Of a stretch of DNA of 61,432 bases, positions 52,682 through 61,432 are shown piece by piece. Numbering within the stretch: position 1 is the first letter of the stretch; the number at the start of each line of letters is the position of its first letter. Origin of the DNA: Planctomycetaceae bacterium. Lineage in GTDB: Bacteria > Planctomycetota > Planctomycetia > Planctomycetales > Planctomycetaceae. The DNA lies in assembly GCA_015485495.1 (NCBI GenBank), contig WFTL01000041.1, positions 1 to 61,432 of the forward strand. The letters run 5' to 3'. The position numbers and the translations under genes were made by a program. Under the pieces are notes generated by a model. It made no database searches and was not told where the DNA came from. It saw nothing but the letters and a program-made list of their open reading frames with translations.

Positions 52682-53584
52682 ATGCTGGCGTGGCGTCTTG
52701 GAATTTCGGCCGTTCTCATTCCCCTGCTGGTGGGTCTGTTCCGCATGGACGCCGCTCAGGGAAACCAGGCCGTTATTCTGCTGATCCTGTGCTGCCTGCT
52801 GAGTGTGCGGGCCTGCCGGGAAACCACCTGGCTGCTCAGCGTACGCCGCATGCGCCCGTCCTTCCCGGCCGCCGCACTGTGCAGTGTGCTGATCGTGACA
52901 GCCGGCTGGGGACACACATTGCTGAATCCGGCTGACGGACTGCCGCGTCTGCTCACATCGCTGGGCCTGATCGCCGGGGCGCTGGTCCTCAGTTTCCAGG
53001 GACTGTTCATTCGGGAAGTCGTTCGATTCGAACAGCCGGGAACGACCATGGAAACTCTGGGAGCCGATCTGCTGTCGGTGATGTACAGTGGTGTCCTGCT
53101 GGCGGTGACGAGCCAGCTGCGATGGTTTCCGTCGCCTGAGATCGGATATTTCGTTCTTGTGTCTCTGATTGTCGCCGTCAAGAGCGGTGACACGACGGCC
53201 TATGCCTTCGGACGACTCTGGGGCCACCGCAAAATGACGCCGATCCTCAGCCCGGGCAAGACCTGGATGGGAGCGATCGGGGCCGTCACCGGATCTGCCG
53301 CGGGCACGGGCCTGTGGCTGGCGTTCGGCGGGCATCTGTTCGAAGCCGCTCCTGCGGTCCGAAGCTGGCCGGCCGTTTTCGTGTATGGGGTCGGTCTGGG
53401 GATCGTCGGTCTGACTGGCGATCTGTGCGAATCTCTGATCAAACGCGATGTGGACCAGAAAGATTCCGCCTCGCTGATGCCCGGCTTCGGCGGCCTGCTG
53501 GACCTGCTGGACAGTGTTCTGTTTTCCGGCCCGTTCGCTCTGGCCTTCTGGATCTTCTGGCCTCCGGCAACAGCCGCGGGCTGA
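52682..53584 (+). CDS. cdsA: phosphatidate cytidylyltransferase
   Basis: A 300-residue polytopic membrane enzyme making CDP-diacylglycerol from phosphatidate and CTP. Eight hydrophobic segments are visible. The signature regions are SGDTTAYAFGRLWGHRKMTP, SPGKTWMGAIGAVTGS and GDLCESLIKRDVDQKDSASL followed by MPGFGGLLDLLDS. In the last block the usual PGHGGxxDRxDS His and Arg are Phe and Leu. Similar changes occur in other lineages, but the loss deserves notice. It is transcribed with uppS. Confidence 0.9.
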   Translation: MLAWRLGISAVLIPLLVGLFRMDAAQGNQAVILLILCCLLSVRACRETTWLLSVRRMRPSFPAAALCSVLIVTAGWGHTLLNPADGLPRLLTSLGLIAGALVLSFQGLFIREVVRFEQPGTTMETLGADLLSVMYSGVLLAVTSQLRWFPSPEIGYFVLVSLIVAVKSGDTTAYAFGRLWGHRKMTPILSPGKTWMGAIGAVTGSAAGTGLWLAFGGHLFEAAPAVRSWPAVFVYGVGLGIVGLTGDLCESLIKRDVDQKDSASLMPGFGGLLDLLDSVLFSGPFALAFWIFWPPATAAG

Positions 53585-54303
53585 ATTGTCCGGCGGCACT
53601 TTTCCGGACCGCTGTCCCGGAAGCGTCCGGGCCGCTGCCTGCAGTTCGCTGTGCGTGAATACGGACGACGGCGCTGAAGCTGGTCCGGCCTGTGTAATTT
53701 TTCCCATGGGCACAACGCGATCGTTTAACCGCGGGGCCGCAGGCCCGCGCTTCGAACCGCCGTGTCGCGCGAACGCCGCCGGATCACTTCTGCAGACAGA
53801 TTCTCCCTCACAGCAGATGGGGCGAGCTCTCCGGCTGAGGACGATTCCCCGCGCACCGATCGGACAGCTCGCGCCGTTCCGCTGTCATGTTCTGTCCTGG
53901 CCACGGAGATCCGGACTGCCGGGCGCTGCATCACTGTGGCTCTGAGCCTCCGTGAGAGATCCCCCGTTCGCAATGGATCTTTCTCGATGCGCCGCGCTGA
54001 CATGGGGCAAAGTTCCGGAGGCCGAAAAGAGGGAGCGCTGTTCGGACGACTGTTCATGTGATCACCTGCCAGCGCCTTCCGCACTGCCGGATCGTTATCG
54101 CTCCGCTCCTGCTTCCGGCTGGTTTGGTCGCTGCCTGGAGTTCGCCATGCGCGCACCAAGCGTCGTATGGTTCGACGGCCGGTTTGCGCACGAGCGGTTG
54201 ATAAGAGATCGCACTTCGGACAATGGCTGCTTGTGCCGGCCCTCTGTGCTTCTCAGAATGCGACCTGTCTGTCAGAATTCCGCTCCGTTTCTGCGACCTG
54301 TTC
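53585..54303. other. 720-base gap after cdsA without a convincing gene
   Basis: Open frames exist on both strands but look Arg/Ser/Pro-rich and random; none has a recognisable domain or good start. A hairpin at 53730-53749 probably ends uppS-cdsA. The remaining 550 bases are unexplained. They may be decayed coding sequence or a long promoter region for the sugar-isomerase gene. Confidence 0.4.
53730..53749 (+). terminator. hairpin downstream of cdsA
   Basis: CGCGGG-G-CC (53730-53738) pairs with GG-CCCGCG (53742-53749): eight GC pairs with one bulged G and a GCA loop, 145 bases past the stop; no T-run. Confidence 0.45.
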
Positions 54304-55272
54304 ATGACCATTTTTCGCCGAGAGTTTCTGAGTTCCTGTTCTGCCGTGTTCTGCTCGGGTGTCCCGCTGTCCCTCCTGGCCGCGGCGGACCATTCGCAGG
54401 CGGCGTTTTCTTCTGTAGAAGCCGGTTCCATGTCCCATCGCATCCGTTACTGTCTGAATACCAGCACCATTCGCGGCCAGCAGCTCAGTGTTCCCGAACA
54501 GATCGATCTGGCGGCCCGTGCGGGGTATTCGGGCATCGAGCCCTGGATTCGCGACCTGGTCGCGTATCGCGATGCCGGCGGCCGCCTGACGGATCTCAAA
54601 AAACGCCTCGACGATCACGGGCTGACGGTGGAAAGCGGAATCGGATTCGCTTCCTGGATCGTCGATGATCCGGAAGAGCGAAAACGCGGACTGGAAACGG
54701 CTCGGCACGACATGGAACTGCTGCGTGAAATCGGCGGCCGCCGCATCGCGGCGCCTCCGGCCGGAGCGCAGAAAGGACCTGTGATCGATCTTGCGGTCGT
54801 GGCGGAACGATACCGGGCTCTGCTGGAACTGGGCGATTCCTGTGACGTGGTGCCGCAGCTGGAAGTCTGGGGATTCAGTACGAATCTGTCACGGCTGGGA
54901 CAGTCGGCGGCCGTGTGCATCGAAGCGGGCCACCCGAAATCCTGTCTGCTGCCGGACGTTTATCACCTGTTTCGCGGCGGATCCGGCTTTGCGGGTCTGG
55001 ATCTGCTGGCCGATCAGGCGGTCCAGGTGTTTCACATGAACGATTTTCCCGGAAACGTTCCCCGCGAACAGCTCAACGACAGCGATCGCGTCTATCCGGG
55101 CGATGGTGCGGCGCCGTTGTCTCGCATCCTGCAGTCGATCGCCGGAAACGGCCACAGCGTGGTGCTGTCTCTGGAACTGTTCAACCCGGACTACTGGGCC
55201 CAGGACGCTCTGGAAGTCGCCGAAACCGGCCTGAAAAAAATGCAGGATGCCGTCGCGGCGGCCGGTCTGTAA
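54304..55272 (+). CDS. Tat-exported sugar phosphate isomerase/epimerase-like TIM-barrel protein
   Basis: A 322-residue protein. The ATG at 54304 gives a twin-arginine-type leader (TIFRREFLSSCSAVFCSGVP, LSLLAAADH). The rest is an AP-endonuclease-2/xylose-isomerase-like barrel: YCLNTSTIRGQQLSVPEQID, GYSGIEPWIRDLVAY and the metal-ligand positions in VVPQLEVWGFSTN, LLPDVYHLFRGGSG, QVFHMNDFPGN and VVLSLELFNPDYW. Planctomycetes carry many such exported copies, thought to act on sugars released from polysaccharides. It lies tail to tail with a Gfo/Idh gene, a frequent functional partner. Confidence 0.85.
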   Translation: MTIFRREFLSSCSAVFCSGVPLSLLAAADHSQAAFSSVEAGSMSHRIRYCLNTSTIRGQQLSVPEQIDLAARAGYSGIEPWIRDLVAYRDAGGRLTDLKKRLDDHGLTVESGIGFASWIVDDPEERKRGLETARHDMELLREIGGRRIAAPPAGAQKGPVIDLAVVAERYRALLELGDSCDVVPQLEVWGFSTNLSRLGQSAAVCIEAGHPKSCLLPDVYHLFRGGSGFAGLDLLADQAVQVFHMNDFPGNVPREQLNDSDRVYPGDGAAPLSRILQSIAGNGHSVVLSLELFNPDYWAQDALEVAETGLKKMQDAVAAAGL

Positions 55273-55368
55273 CGGAACACGGACTGTTCACGGCTGCGCC
55301 CCGCCCGAGGCAGCGGATCGCTGGCTGCACACCCGTACAGAACCGGAGTCGAACGGGGCACCGCCTGG

Positions 55369-56913
55369 TCAGCCGATGACCTGCGGGTCCGTTTCGGGGA
55401 CGTCGTCACTGTCCACATCGAACCAGGACGGCCGAAACTCGATGCGTTTCCGGTGCTTCATGGCCAGGTTGGCAGTCAGTGCCATGATGGCATCGGCCAT
55501 GGCCACGCGGCCGTCGCAGCGCAGTTCGTTCCGTCCGGTGCGAATGCAGTAACAGAAATGTTCCATTTCTTCGCGATACCCGCGGCTGATTTTCTGCCCC
55601 ATGGCAGCGGCCGCCGCGCTGGCTGCCGCAGAAGGCGCTGACGTTTCGTACGAATCCAGCACCGTTCCGCCATCGGCGCTTTCGATGGCCCAGATGCGCT
55701 GTTCGATACCGCCGGGGCTGGCCTTGCTCGCTTCCTTGTACAGCAGAGCTTCTTTTTCCGTGCTCATGATGAGTGTGGCGCGGCTGCCGAACACGGCTTC
55801 TCCGTAGGGTTCCCAGCGGTTCGTGTTCATGGATGAATACGTCACCACACTGATATCGCGGCGGGCCTGTTCATCGTTCGGGTTGTACAGCCGTCCGGGA
55901 AATTCGAATGTGACGAAGATCTGGTCATCGATGTCGCGGTCATCGTCCCATGCGGATTCCGGTCCCAGTCCGGGAATGCCGAAAAAGTTTTTCCCGCCGT
56001 AGCCCTGGACGGCCAGCGGATGCACTTTTCCCAGAAAGATGCTGGCCGCATCCAGCTGATGGCTGCCCAGTTCGGCCATGAGACCGCCGCCGGTTTCGTT
56101 GTACAGACGCCAGTCAATCAGTTTGCGGGCCGAATCGTAGCCGAATTCCTTCAGCGATCCGTCCTGTTCCATTTTCGTGAGCACTTCGCGGTCCTGCGGA
56201 TGGGCCTTGTCCCATTTCTGCCAGGCATCGCTGTTGGGAAAACTGTTGTTGCGGTGCCACTGAGCGCGAATGAACTTGATGTCTCCCAGCAGCCCCTGTT
56301 CCGTCAGATACGCGGCATTGGCATACAGCACGCTGTAATGCCGCTGGTGTCCCACGGCCAGCATGAGTCCCTTTTTGTCGGCCAGCCGGATCATGTCCTT
56401 GCACTGAGTCACGGTCTTGGCCATCAGCTTTTCGCACAGCACATGCAGACCGGCGTCCAGGCATTCCATGGCGATCGGTGCATGCTGATTCAGAGGCACC
56501 GCGATGACGACGGCTTCCAGACCCAGTTCGTCCTTCGCGGCCAGCAGATCCCGGTGACTGCTGAAGACCTTCACACTGTCGGCTTCCGGTCCCATGACGG
56601 CTTTCAGACCGCGCCGCGCCACCGGGTGGCTTCCGGTGAAGGTTCGTTTGCGGTTGGCCGGCCGCAGGTCCGCGATGGCCACGATCTGCATGTAGTCGGT
56701 CGGGTGCTCATTGATCAGCACATTGCCTTCGTCTCCGCAGCCGATGAATGCCGTGCGAACACGTTCGCCCCGCAGCCGTTCATAACCGAAATACAGCGCT
56801 CCCAGACCGGCGCCGGCACCGGCCGCTCCCCTGATGAAGTCGCGCCGCGTGAATCCGACCACTTCGTTGAAGTTGTCTTTGCCAATGGCTTTCTGTTCCG
56901 GTGTCAGCTGCAT
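55369..56913 (-). CDS. Tat-exported Gfo/Idh/MocA-family oxidoreductase
   Basis: A 514-residue NAD(P)-dependent sugar oxidoreductase. A Tat signal ([20 protein letters not shown]) is followed by the Rossmann segment [19 protein letters not shown]. The EKP motif of the family appears as CEKLMAKTV, with Leu for Pro. The C-terminal domain shows [38 protein letters not shown] (the His of the usual GGGxxxDxxxHxxD pattern) and [10 protein letters not shown]. Export of a cofactor-dependent enzyme by Tat is typical of planctomycete members. It probably oxidises or epimerises a sugar derivative. The DoxX gene lies 75 bases upstream on the same strand. Confidence 0.87.
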   Translation of the reverse strand: MQLTPEQKAIGKDNFNEVVGFTRRDFIRGAAGAGAGLGALYFGYERLRGERVRTAFIGCGDEGNVLINEHPTDYMQIVAIADLRPANRKRTFTGSHPVARRGLKAVMGPEADSVKVFSSHRDLLAAKDELGLEAVVIAVPLNQHAPIAMECLDAGLHVLCEKLMAKTVTQCKDMIRLADKKGLMLAVGHQRHYSVLYANAAYLTEQGLLGDIKFIRAQWHRNNSFPNSDAWQKWDKAHPQDREVLTKMEQDGSLKEFGYDSARKLIDWRLYNETGGGLMAELGSHQLDAASIFLGKVHPLAVQGYGGKNFFGIPGLGPESAWDDDRDIDDQIFVTFEFPGRLYNPNDEQARRDISVVTYSSMNTNRWEPYGEAVFGSRATLIMSTEKEALLYKEASKASPGGIEQRIWAIESADGGTVLDSYETSAPSAAASAAAAAMGQKISRGYREEMEHFCYCIRTGRNELRCDGRVAMADAIMALTANLAMKHRKRIEFRPSWFDVDSDDVPETDPQVIG

Positions 56914-56988
56914 GAAAGATGTCCCGATATTTCCTCTGAGGAAAAGAAAATTGTGTGCCAGGGTGTGCCGGACGCAGGTTCCGCGTCG

Positions 56989-58233
56989 TCAGGCGGGAGA
57001 CGGCGCCGTGCTCTGAGACCGGCGGCGGGACCGCCAGCCGGCGATCCAGGAATCGATTCCGAACCAGCGTCCGGTGGGCAGAGCGGCAATCGCCAGCAGA
57101 GCGATGACTTCGATCAGATTCTTGTTGACGATCAGGCTGTGTTCCGGGCCGGGCAGTTCAGGAACCCCCGGAAACGGAGGCATGGCCAGATAAAAGCTGA
57201 ACAGCATGACGGCCGCCAGAACGGCTGCCAGACGTGTGAACAGTCCGGCGATCAGAAGCAGCCCCAGGACAGTCAGTCCCCACATCGTGGCGAAGTCCGA
57301 CCAGGCCAGGACCGATGCCGGTTCAGAAACCGGGCCGCGCTGCATCTGTTCCACCGTCAGCAGCTTCATGGCCGCTTCGCGAAATTCCTGATCCAGCGCC
57401 TTGACCGGTCCGGTGATTTCCGCACGAAGCGTCTGGATTTTTTCCCAGTCGTCCTGCAGGTGATCCCACTGAAAAGCGGTGGCCGCCCTTTTTCGCTCCC
57501 GTTCATAGCGTGCCAGCCGCGTCTGGTACTCGCTTTTTCTGCCCACCCGCTGCCAGGCTTCGTTGCCCAGCAGATCGGGATTGCCTTTGAGGGCTCCGGC
57601 CAGTTTTTCCCGGAACCCGATGCCCCGTTTCTGACGGGCATCCACTTTTTCCACGGCCGCACGAAACGCGGCTTTCTGTTCTTCCGGAGCTCCCGCCGCC
57701 GGCGCGTCCTCATCCCGGACCAGATCCAGCAGCCGCTGCTTCTCCGCGGCACTCAGATGCCGCCGGCCGTCCACATAAAGCCGTTTCTTTTCCGGGTCGT
57801 ACCAGACGATCTTTTCGGACACCCGGGCGGCCTGGTTCAGATCGTCAATGCCTTCCGGCAGGCGATCCAGTTCGTCGCTGGCGTACACCGGCCGGTCTCC
57901 CAGCCGCCCGTGGGCTCCATTGAGAAGCTGATCCAGCTTTTTCGCCTGCCGATCGCTCAGCCGGTAATGAGTCCGGAAATCCCGCGCCCAGCGATCCCAG
58001 CGAGCGGCCACCGTGTCGAAATCCAGCCAGTCCAGTTCATCGGGGTCTCCGGCCATGGACCGAAACAGATCGCGAAAGGGGCCCTGGGCGTTTTTCAGGT
58101 ATCCGGCTGCCGTCCAGGGACGCACTGTGTCCTGCGTGTCGAGCTTCCAGATTCCCTCGTAAAAAAGCTGCCAGCCGATGGCCAGTCGCAGGGCGACGAT
58201 GAACACCGCGGCCGTCAGGGAATTACGAACCAT
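56989..58233 (-). CDS. DoxX-family membrane protein with a very long soluble insert
   Basis: A 414-residue protein. Residues 5-24 form the first membrane helix (SLTAAVFIVALRLAIGWQLF, then YEGIWKLDT, a DoxX/DoxD hallmark). The remaining three helices come only at about 317-395 (FATMWGLTVLGLLLIAGLFT, RLAAVLAAVMLFSFYLAMPP, NLIEVIALLAIAALPTGRWF). Between them about 270 residues form a highly charged, helical, partly coiled-coil insert (EKIVWYDPEKKRLYVDGRRH, QTRLARYERERKRAATAF). Ordinary DoxX proteins are about 130-180 residues. Family members are linked to quinone-dependent thiosulfate or thiol oxidation; the insert probably forms an external module. It precedes the Gfo/Idh gene and may share its transcript. 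Confidence 0.78.
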   Translation of the reverse strand: MVRNSLTAAVFIVALRLAIGWQLFYEGIWKLDTQDTVRPWTAAGYLKNAQGPFRDLFRSMAGDPDELDWLDFDTVAARWDRWARDFRTHYRLSDRQAKKLDQLLNGAHGRLGDRPVYASDELDRLPEGIDDLNQAARVSEKIVWYDPEKKRLYVDGRRHLSAAEKQRLLDLVRDEDAPAAGAPEEQKAAFRAAVEKVDARQKRGIGFREKLAGALKGNPDLLGNEAWQRVGRKSEYQTRLARYERERKRAATAFQWDHLQDDWEKIQTLRAEITGPVKALDQEFREAAMKLLTVEQMQRGPVSEPASVLAWSDFATMWGLTVLGLLLIAGLFTRLAAVLAAVMLFSFYLAMPPFPGVPELPGPEHSLIVNKNLIEVIALLAIAALPTGRWFGIDSWIAGWRSRRRSQSTAPSPA

Positions 58234-58255
58234 TTCGATTGTACCGGTTGTCGTG

Positions 58256-59302
58256 TCAGCGAAGAGTCACAGGTGTTTCATCCCAGAGAATCTGATCGTC
58301 CGGTATGCCGACGATCGTCGGCTGCACGCGCGAACCGCGTTCCGGGAACGGGATGAGAATCGCACCGATTCCTTTCATAGTATCACAGCAGGCTGCCGCC
58401 TTTTCGACCCCCAGTACGAAAAACGCGGTGGAAAGCGCATCGGCCACGGCTGCGGAATCGGCCACCACACTGACAGACAGCATCCCGTCTGTCGGCCAGC
58501 CCGTGCGCGGGTCGAGAATATGGCCGAATCGGCGGTCCCCCACGCGGAAGAACTGAATGTTGGATCCGCTGGTGGACAAAGCCTGATTTCTGAGAATCAC
58601 GGTTCCCAGTCGACGCCGCGTCAGCAGCGGATTGCCGATTCCCACGGGCCAGCCGTCGGACTGTCCGTGTGTCCCCCGCGCCGTCACGCTGCTGCGGCCG
58701 CCGTGCAGCAGAAAATCGGCTTTCGGTTCCGCGTCCAGAAGGTTCCGGGCGGCTTCATCCAGAGCCCAGCCTTTCCCGATCGCACCCGGATCCAGCAGCA
58801 GGCCGTCTGTTTTTTTTCGCACTTCTGGAGGCTCCCTGTGGACACTCAGTCGCGCCATGCCGGATGCCGCCAGAGCCGCACGGATTTCTTCTTCTGTCGG
58901 CAGACGCTTTTCCTCGCGACAGCGCTTCCACAGAACGATCTGGGCTCCCGTTGCCAGATCGAAAGCCCCGTCCGTCTGTTCGTGCAGATCTTTGGCCAGA
59001 CACAGCAGGTCCAGCAGCGCCGCCGAAGGTTCGAACGGTTCCTCAGCCGGCAGAGCATTCAGCCGCGACAGTTCGCTGTCCTCCCGCCACGGACTCAGCC
59101 ACGACTCGATTTCGGGAACCACTTCCAGAGCCGTTCCGCACTGCAGCAGCAGTTCCGCGGCTCCGGCCCGCACGACGGCTCCGAAATCGCAGGCCATCGC
59201 GTGCATGGCCAGATGCAGGGTTCCTGCGGCGGCCCCCGGTCCGTGCGGCAGGGCGCCGGGCGGCTGAGGCGATCCAGATGGCTCCAGGGGATCCGGGGGC
59301 AT
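58256..59302 (-). CDS. apbE: FAD:protein FMN transferase (ApbE)
   Basis: A 348-residue ApbE-family protein that attaches FMN to Thr residues of partner flavoproteins such as Nqr/Rnf subunits. MHAMACDFGAVV, EIESWLSPWREDSELSRLNA, LHEQTDGAFDLATG, LLLDPGAIGKGWALDEAA, and FGHILDPRTGWPTDGMLSVS with DALSTAFFVLG follow the family order, including the metal-binding Asp/Thr region near the C-terminus. A lipoprotein or Sec signal is not evident; the first 45 residues are Gly/Pro-rich, so the true start may be internal at about 59208. No Nqr or Rnf genes are seen here. It lies between trpE and the DoxX gene, same strand. Confidence 0.82.
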   Translation of the reverse strand: MPPDPLEPSGSPQPPGALPHGPGAAAGTLHLAMHAMACDFGAVVRAGAAELLLQCGTALEVVPEIESWLSPWREDSELSRLNALPAEEPFEPSAALLDLLCLAKDLHEQTDGAFDLATGAQIVLWKRCREEKRLPTEEEIRAALAASGMARLSVHREPPEVRKKTDGLLLDPGAIGKGWALDEAARNLLDAEPKADFLLHGGRSSVTARGTHGQSDGWPVGIGNPLLTRRRLGTVILRNQALSTSGSNIQFFRVGDRRFGHILDPRTGWPTDGMLSVSVVADSAAVADALSTAFFVLGVEKAAACCDTMKGIGAILIPFPERGSRVQPTIVGIPDDQILWDETPVTLR

Positions 59303-59390
59303 GCGCAGAACCGAAAAGGGGATTCATCGGAAACATCCGGGGCGCTCTTCCGGGTTTCCCGGAGCCCCGGACGGGGAACAACAGACCGGA

Positions 59391-60899
59391 TCAGGCATCG
59401 GTCGACGACAACTGGTTTTCGGCCACGCAGATGGCTTTGAGCAGGGCGCGGGCTTTGTTGAGTGTTTCCTGGTATTCCCGGGCCGGCACGCTGTCGGCCA
59501 CAATGCCGGCTCCGGCCTGCACGTAAATGACATCGTTCTGCATCACCAGTGTTCTCAAAGCGATGCAGGTGTCCATGTTGCCGGTGAAATCGATGTACCC
59601 GACGGCTCCTGCATAGGGCCCCCGTTTGTGGGGTTCGATTTCATCGATGATTTCCATGGCCCGGATCTTGGGGGCCCCGGAAACGGTTCCGGCGGGCAGT
59701 CCGGCCCGCAGCGCTTCCACGGCCGACATTTTCGGCCGCAGCCGGCCGCTCACGCTGGACGTGATGTGCATGACATGGCTGTAGCGTTCGACGGTCATCA
59801 CATCCTGCAGCGACACGGAACCGAACTCGCACACGCGGCCCACATCGTTGCGGGCCAGATCGATGAGCATCACATGTTCGGCCCGCTCCTTCGGATCCGC
59901 CAGCAGTTCGTCTGCCAGGGCCCGGTCTTCTTCTTCCGTATGACCGCGGCGGCGGGTTCCGGCCAGAGGCCGAATGGTGGCTTCCCCGTCTTCCACACGC
60001 ACCATGATTTCCGGAGAACTGCCGACCAGATGGACATCGGGAGTCTGCAGCAGAAACATGAAGGGACTGGGATTGACCATGCGCAGGGCACGATACACAT
60101 CGACAGGAGCGGCCGTGCTGCGATGCACGAGGCGCTGACCGATGACCACCTGAAAAATGTCGCCCGCCCGAATGTATTCCCGGCAGGTTTCCACGGCCGC
60201 TTCGAATTCTTCCTGCGTGTAGTTCGATTCGGTGGTGATGTCCGGTTCCGCCGTCAGATCGATGTCCTGAATGGGAACCGGACGGCTGTCGACCGACAGC
60301 CGATCGCACAGAACCTGCAGGCGGCGTTCGGCATCCGCCCGGGCATCCTGCGGCGCGGCCGTGCCGCAGTCGGCCAGAGCCACGGCCAGAACCGTCTTGC
60401 TGATGTGGTCGAACACGATCATGGTGTCGTACAGCGAAAAACAGAGATCCGGCAGGCCCCGGTCATCTTCCGGCACATGCGGCAGATGTTCGGTGTAGCG
60501 AACCACGTCGTACCCCGCGAACCCGACGGCTCCGCCGCAGAACCGCGGCAGTCCGGGAATCGGCACACACGAATACTCGCTGAGCAGGGTGTCCAGTTCC
60601 TGCAGCGGATCGTCCGCGTGCCATTCGCGCACCGTTCCGTCGGCCTCCTGTCGCCGCATGGCATGCCCGCGGGCAGAAAGGGTGAGGAACGGGCGGCTGC
60701 CGGCGAAGCTGTACCGTCCGATCTTTTCTCCACCGACCACGCTTTCGAAAAGAAACGACCAGTCGCCTTCCTGCAGTCGCTGCCAGGCCATGACGGGGGT
60801 CAGGGCATCGGATGTGAGCTGACGGAATACGGGGACGAACCGGGCCTGCTGAGCATACCTGGCGAAAGCATGGGGATCGGGATGGTGCGTGACAGACAT
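59391..60899 (-). CDS. trpE: anthranilate synthase component I
   Basis: A 502-residue chorismate-utilising enzyme making anthranilate for tryptophan. The N-terminal domain has [20 protein letters not shown], containing part of the Trp feedback site (the LLES element appears as LFES). The catalytic domain includes [70 protein letters not shown] and [20 protein letters not shown]. Full length. Its partner trpG is not adjacent in the window. An aminodeoxychorismate synthase role (PabB) is less likely given the TrpE-like N-terminus. It is the first gene of the leftward run trpE-apbE-doxX-Gfo/Idh, though gaps are large enough for separate promoters. Confidence 0.92.
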   Translation of the reverse strand: MSVTHHPDPHAFARYAQQARFVPVFRQLTSDALTPVMAWQRLQEGDWSFLFESVVGGEKIGRYSFAGSRPFLTLSARGHAMRRQEADGTVREWHADDPLQELDTLLSEYSCVPIPGLPRFCGGAVGFAGYDVVRYTEHLPHVPEDDRGLPDLCFSLYDTMIVFDHISKTVLAVALADCGTAAPQDARADAERRLQVLCDRLSVDSRPVPIQDIDLTAEPDITTESNYTQEEFEAAVETCREYIRAGDIFQVVIGQRLVHRSTAAPVDVYRALRMVNPSPFMFLLQTPDVHLVGSSPEIMVRVEDGEATIRPLAGTRRRGHTEEEDRALADELLADPKERAEHVMLIDLARNDVGRVCEFGSVSLQDVMTVERYSHVMHITSSVSGRLRPKMSAVEALRAGLPAGTVSGAPKIRAMEIIDEIEPHKRGPYAGAVGYIDFTGNMDTCIALRTLVMQNDVIYVQAGAGIVADSVPAREYQETLNKARALLKAICVAENQLSSTDA

Positions 60900-61057
60900 G
60901 CGGCGATGACTTCAGACGGGCGACAACCGGCGGGCGGGACGGGCTGTGCGCCGATCGGCCCAATCGATCAGCGGACCATGGACGCCGGCAGAGCAGGGCA
61001 GATACGATGCACGTTGTAGCCACTCATTCCGTTCGATACCACCAGGAAGCCGACCCC

Positions 61058-61432
61058 ATGATGCAGACTCTGATGCGCCCTGCTCTCGCAGCCGCTGCCG
61101 TCCTCATCATCAGTTCTCCGAACCGGGCTGATGACACTTTGTCGGTGGAACACGGATTCGTCGATTCGGACGGCGTGAAGATCCATTACGTGACGGCCGG
61201 TACCGGGCCGCTGGTCGTGATGATTCACGGATTTCCCGACTACTGGTACACGTGGCGGAAGCAGATTCCGGTTCTGGCAGAGCATTTTCGGGTCGTGGCG
61301 ATCGACCAGCGCGGCTACAACCGCAGCGATCAGCCGGACGGTGCGGACAACTACACGATCGAGCGGCTGACGGGCGATCTGAAGGCCGTGGTCCGGCACT
61401 TCGGAGACGAACCGGCGGTCATCATCGGACAC
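61058..61432 (+). CDS. alpha/beta hydrolase, epoxide-hydrolase-like (5' part, cut by window end)
   Basis: The first 125 residues from ATG 61058 (or 61061), preceded by AGGAAG. A signal peptide (MRPALAAAAVLIISSPNRAD) leads to VEHGFVDSDGVKIHYVTAG, then LVVMIHGFPDYWYTWRKQIP (HGFP oxyanion-hole motif with W-x-W cap contacts) and FRVVAIDQRGYNRSDQPDG, typical of epoxide hydrolases and haloalkane dehalogenase relatives. The window ends at AVIIGH, just before the nucleophile elbow, so the catalytic residue that would separate these enzymes is not visible. Confidence 0.82.
   Translation, partial: MMQTLMRPALAAAAVLIISSPNRADDTLSVEHGFVDSDGVKIHYVTAGTGPLVVMIHGFPDYWYTWRKQIPVLAEHFRVVAIDQRGYNRSDQPDGADNYTIERLTGDLKAVVRHFGDEPAVIIGH

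Noticed and set aside
53749-53760. TTCGAACC motif resembling a tRNA T-arm
   Set aside because: No matching acceptor, D or anticodon stems could be built around it.
53725-54159. 144-residue leftward frame in the gap after cdsA
   Set aside because: Arg/Ser-rich, no domain, no ribosome site, overlaps a hairpin; kept only as part of the unexplained gap.
56020-58356. 778-codon open frame antisense to the Gfo/Idh and DoxX genes
   Set aside because: It spans two real genes and their junction; His/Gln/Arg-rich, low-complexity translation without any motif.
59301-61019. 572-codon frame antisense to trpE
   Set aside because: trpE is unambiguous; the antisense translation is His/Gly/Arg-rich shadow sequence.

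Overview
The window is a GC-rich chromosome segment, almost certainly from a planctomycete (phylum Planctomycetota, probably order Planctomycetales). The evidence is the gene content: an ECF sigma factor beside a transmembrane Ser/Thr kinase with leucine-rich repeats, a DUF1501 protein, a DUF6807/PmoA-like protein, Tat-exported Gfo/Idh and sugar-isomerase proteins, a formylglycine-generating enzyme, and many exported proteins with no recognisable family. I see no tRNA, rRNA, CRISPR array, insertion sequence or prophage. The sequence reads as ordinary chromosome with short gaps and some well-formed hairpins.

Layout. 0-5 kb: small membrane protein, ECF sigma factor, giant LRR kinase with a glycine-rich tail. 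5-13 kb: methyltransferase, M20 peptidase, amidohydrolase, PLP aminotransferase, enolase followed by an FtsB/DivIC-like protein, and an esterase. 13-21 kb: a DUF3127 protein with an SSB-like acidic tip, then a leftward five-gene exopolysaccharide operon of the XrtA/PEP-CTERM-associated type (chain-length/BY-kinase, deacetylase, glycosyltransferase, O-antigen-ligase-like protein, exported unknown). 21-25 kb: alkane hydroxylase, formylglycine-generating enzyme, PQQ-type beta-propeller protein. 25-31 kb: LysR regulator divergent from aceB-aceA (glyoxylate shunt), ending in strong hairpins.

31-44 kb: exported metallopeptidase-like protein, a small repeat protein, a methyltransferase remnant, DUF1501 protein, MurJ, MutL with endonuclease motifs, acyl-CoA ligase plus MaoC hydratase, beta-helix-like protein, exported LRR protein, DUF6807 protein. 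44-51 kb: two membrane O-acyltransferases (OafA-type and MBOAT), then prpB-prpC of the methylcitrate cycle and a duplicated-domain exported protein. 51-54 kb: a striking nested palindrome in front of uppS-cdsA. 54-61 kb: sugar isomerase, Gfo/Idh oxidoreductase, DoxX with a very long insert, ApbE, TrpE, and the start of an alpha/beta hydrolase cut by the window end.

Common themes are envelope building (MurJ, UppS, CdsA, polysaccharide operon, O-acyltransferases, FtsB-like protein) and two- or three-carbon acid metabolism (glyoxylate shunt, methylcitrate enzymes, acyl-CoA ligase, alkane hydroxylase). The signals I consider most worth following are the overlapping perfect palindromes upstream of uppS, the orphan terminator and hairpins upstream of the DUF3127 gene, the 27-base perfect hairpin at the start of the FtsB-like gene, and the XrtA-type operon with its unknown fifth gene. 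All assignments come from reading motifs by eye; no database search was possible.
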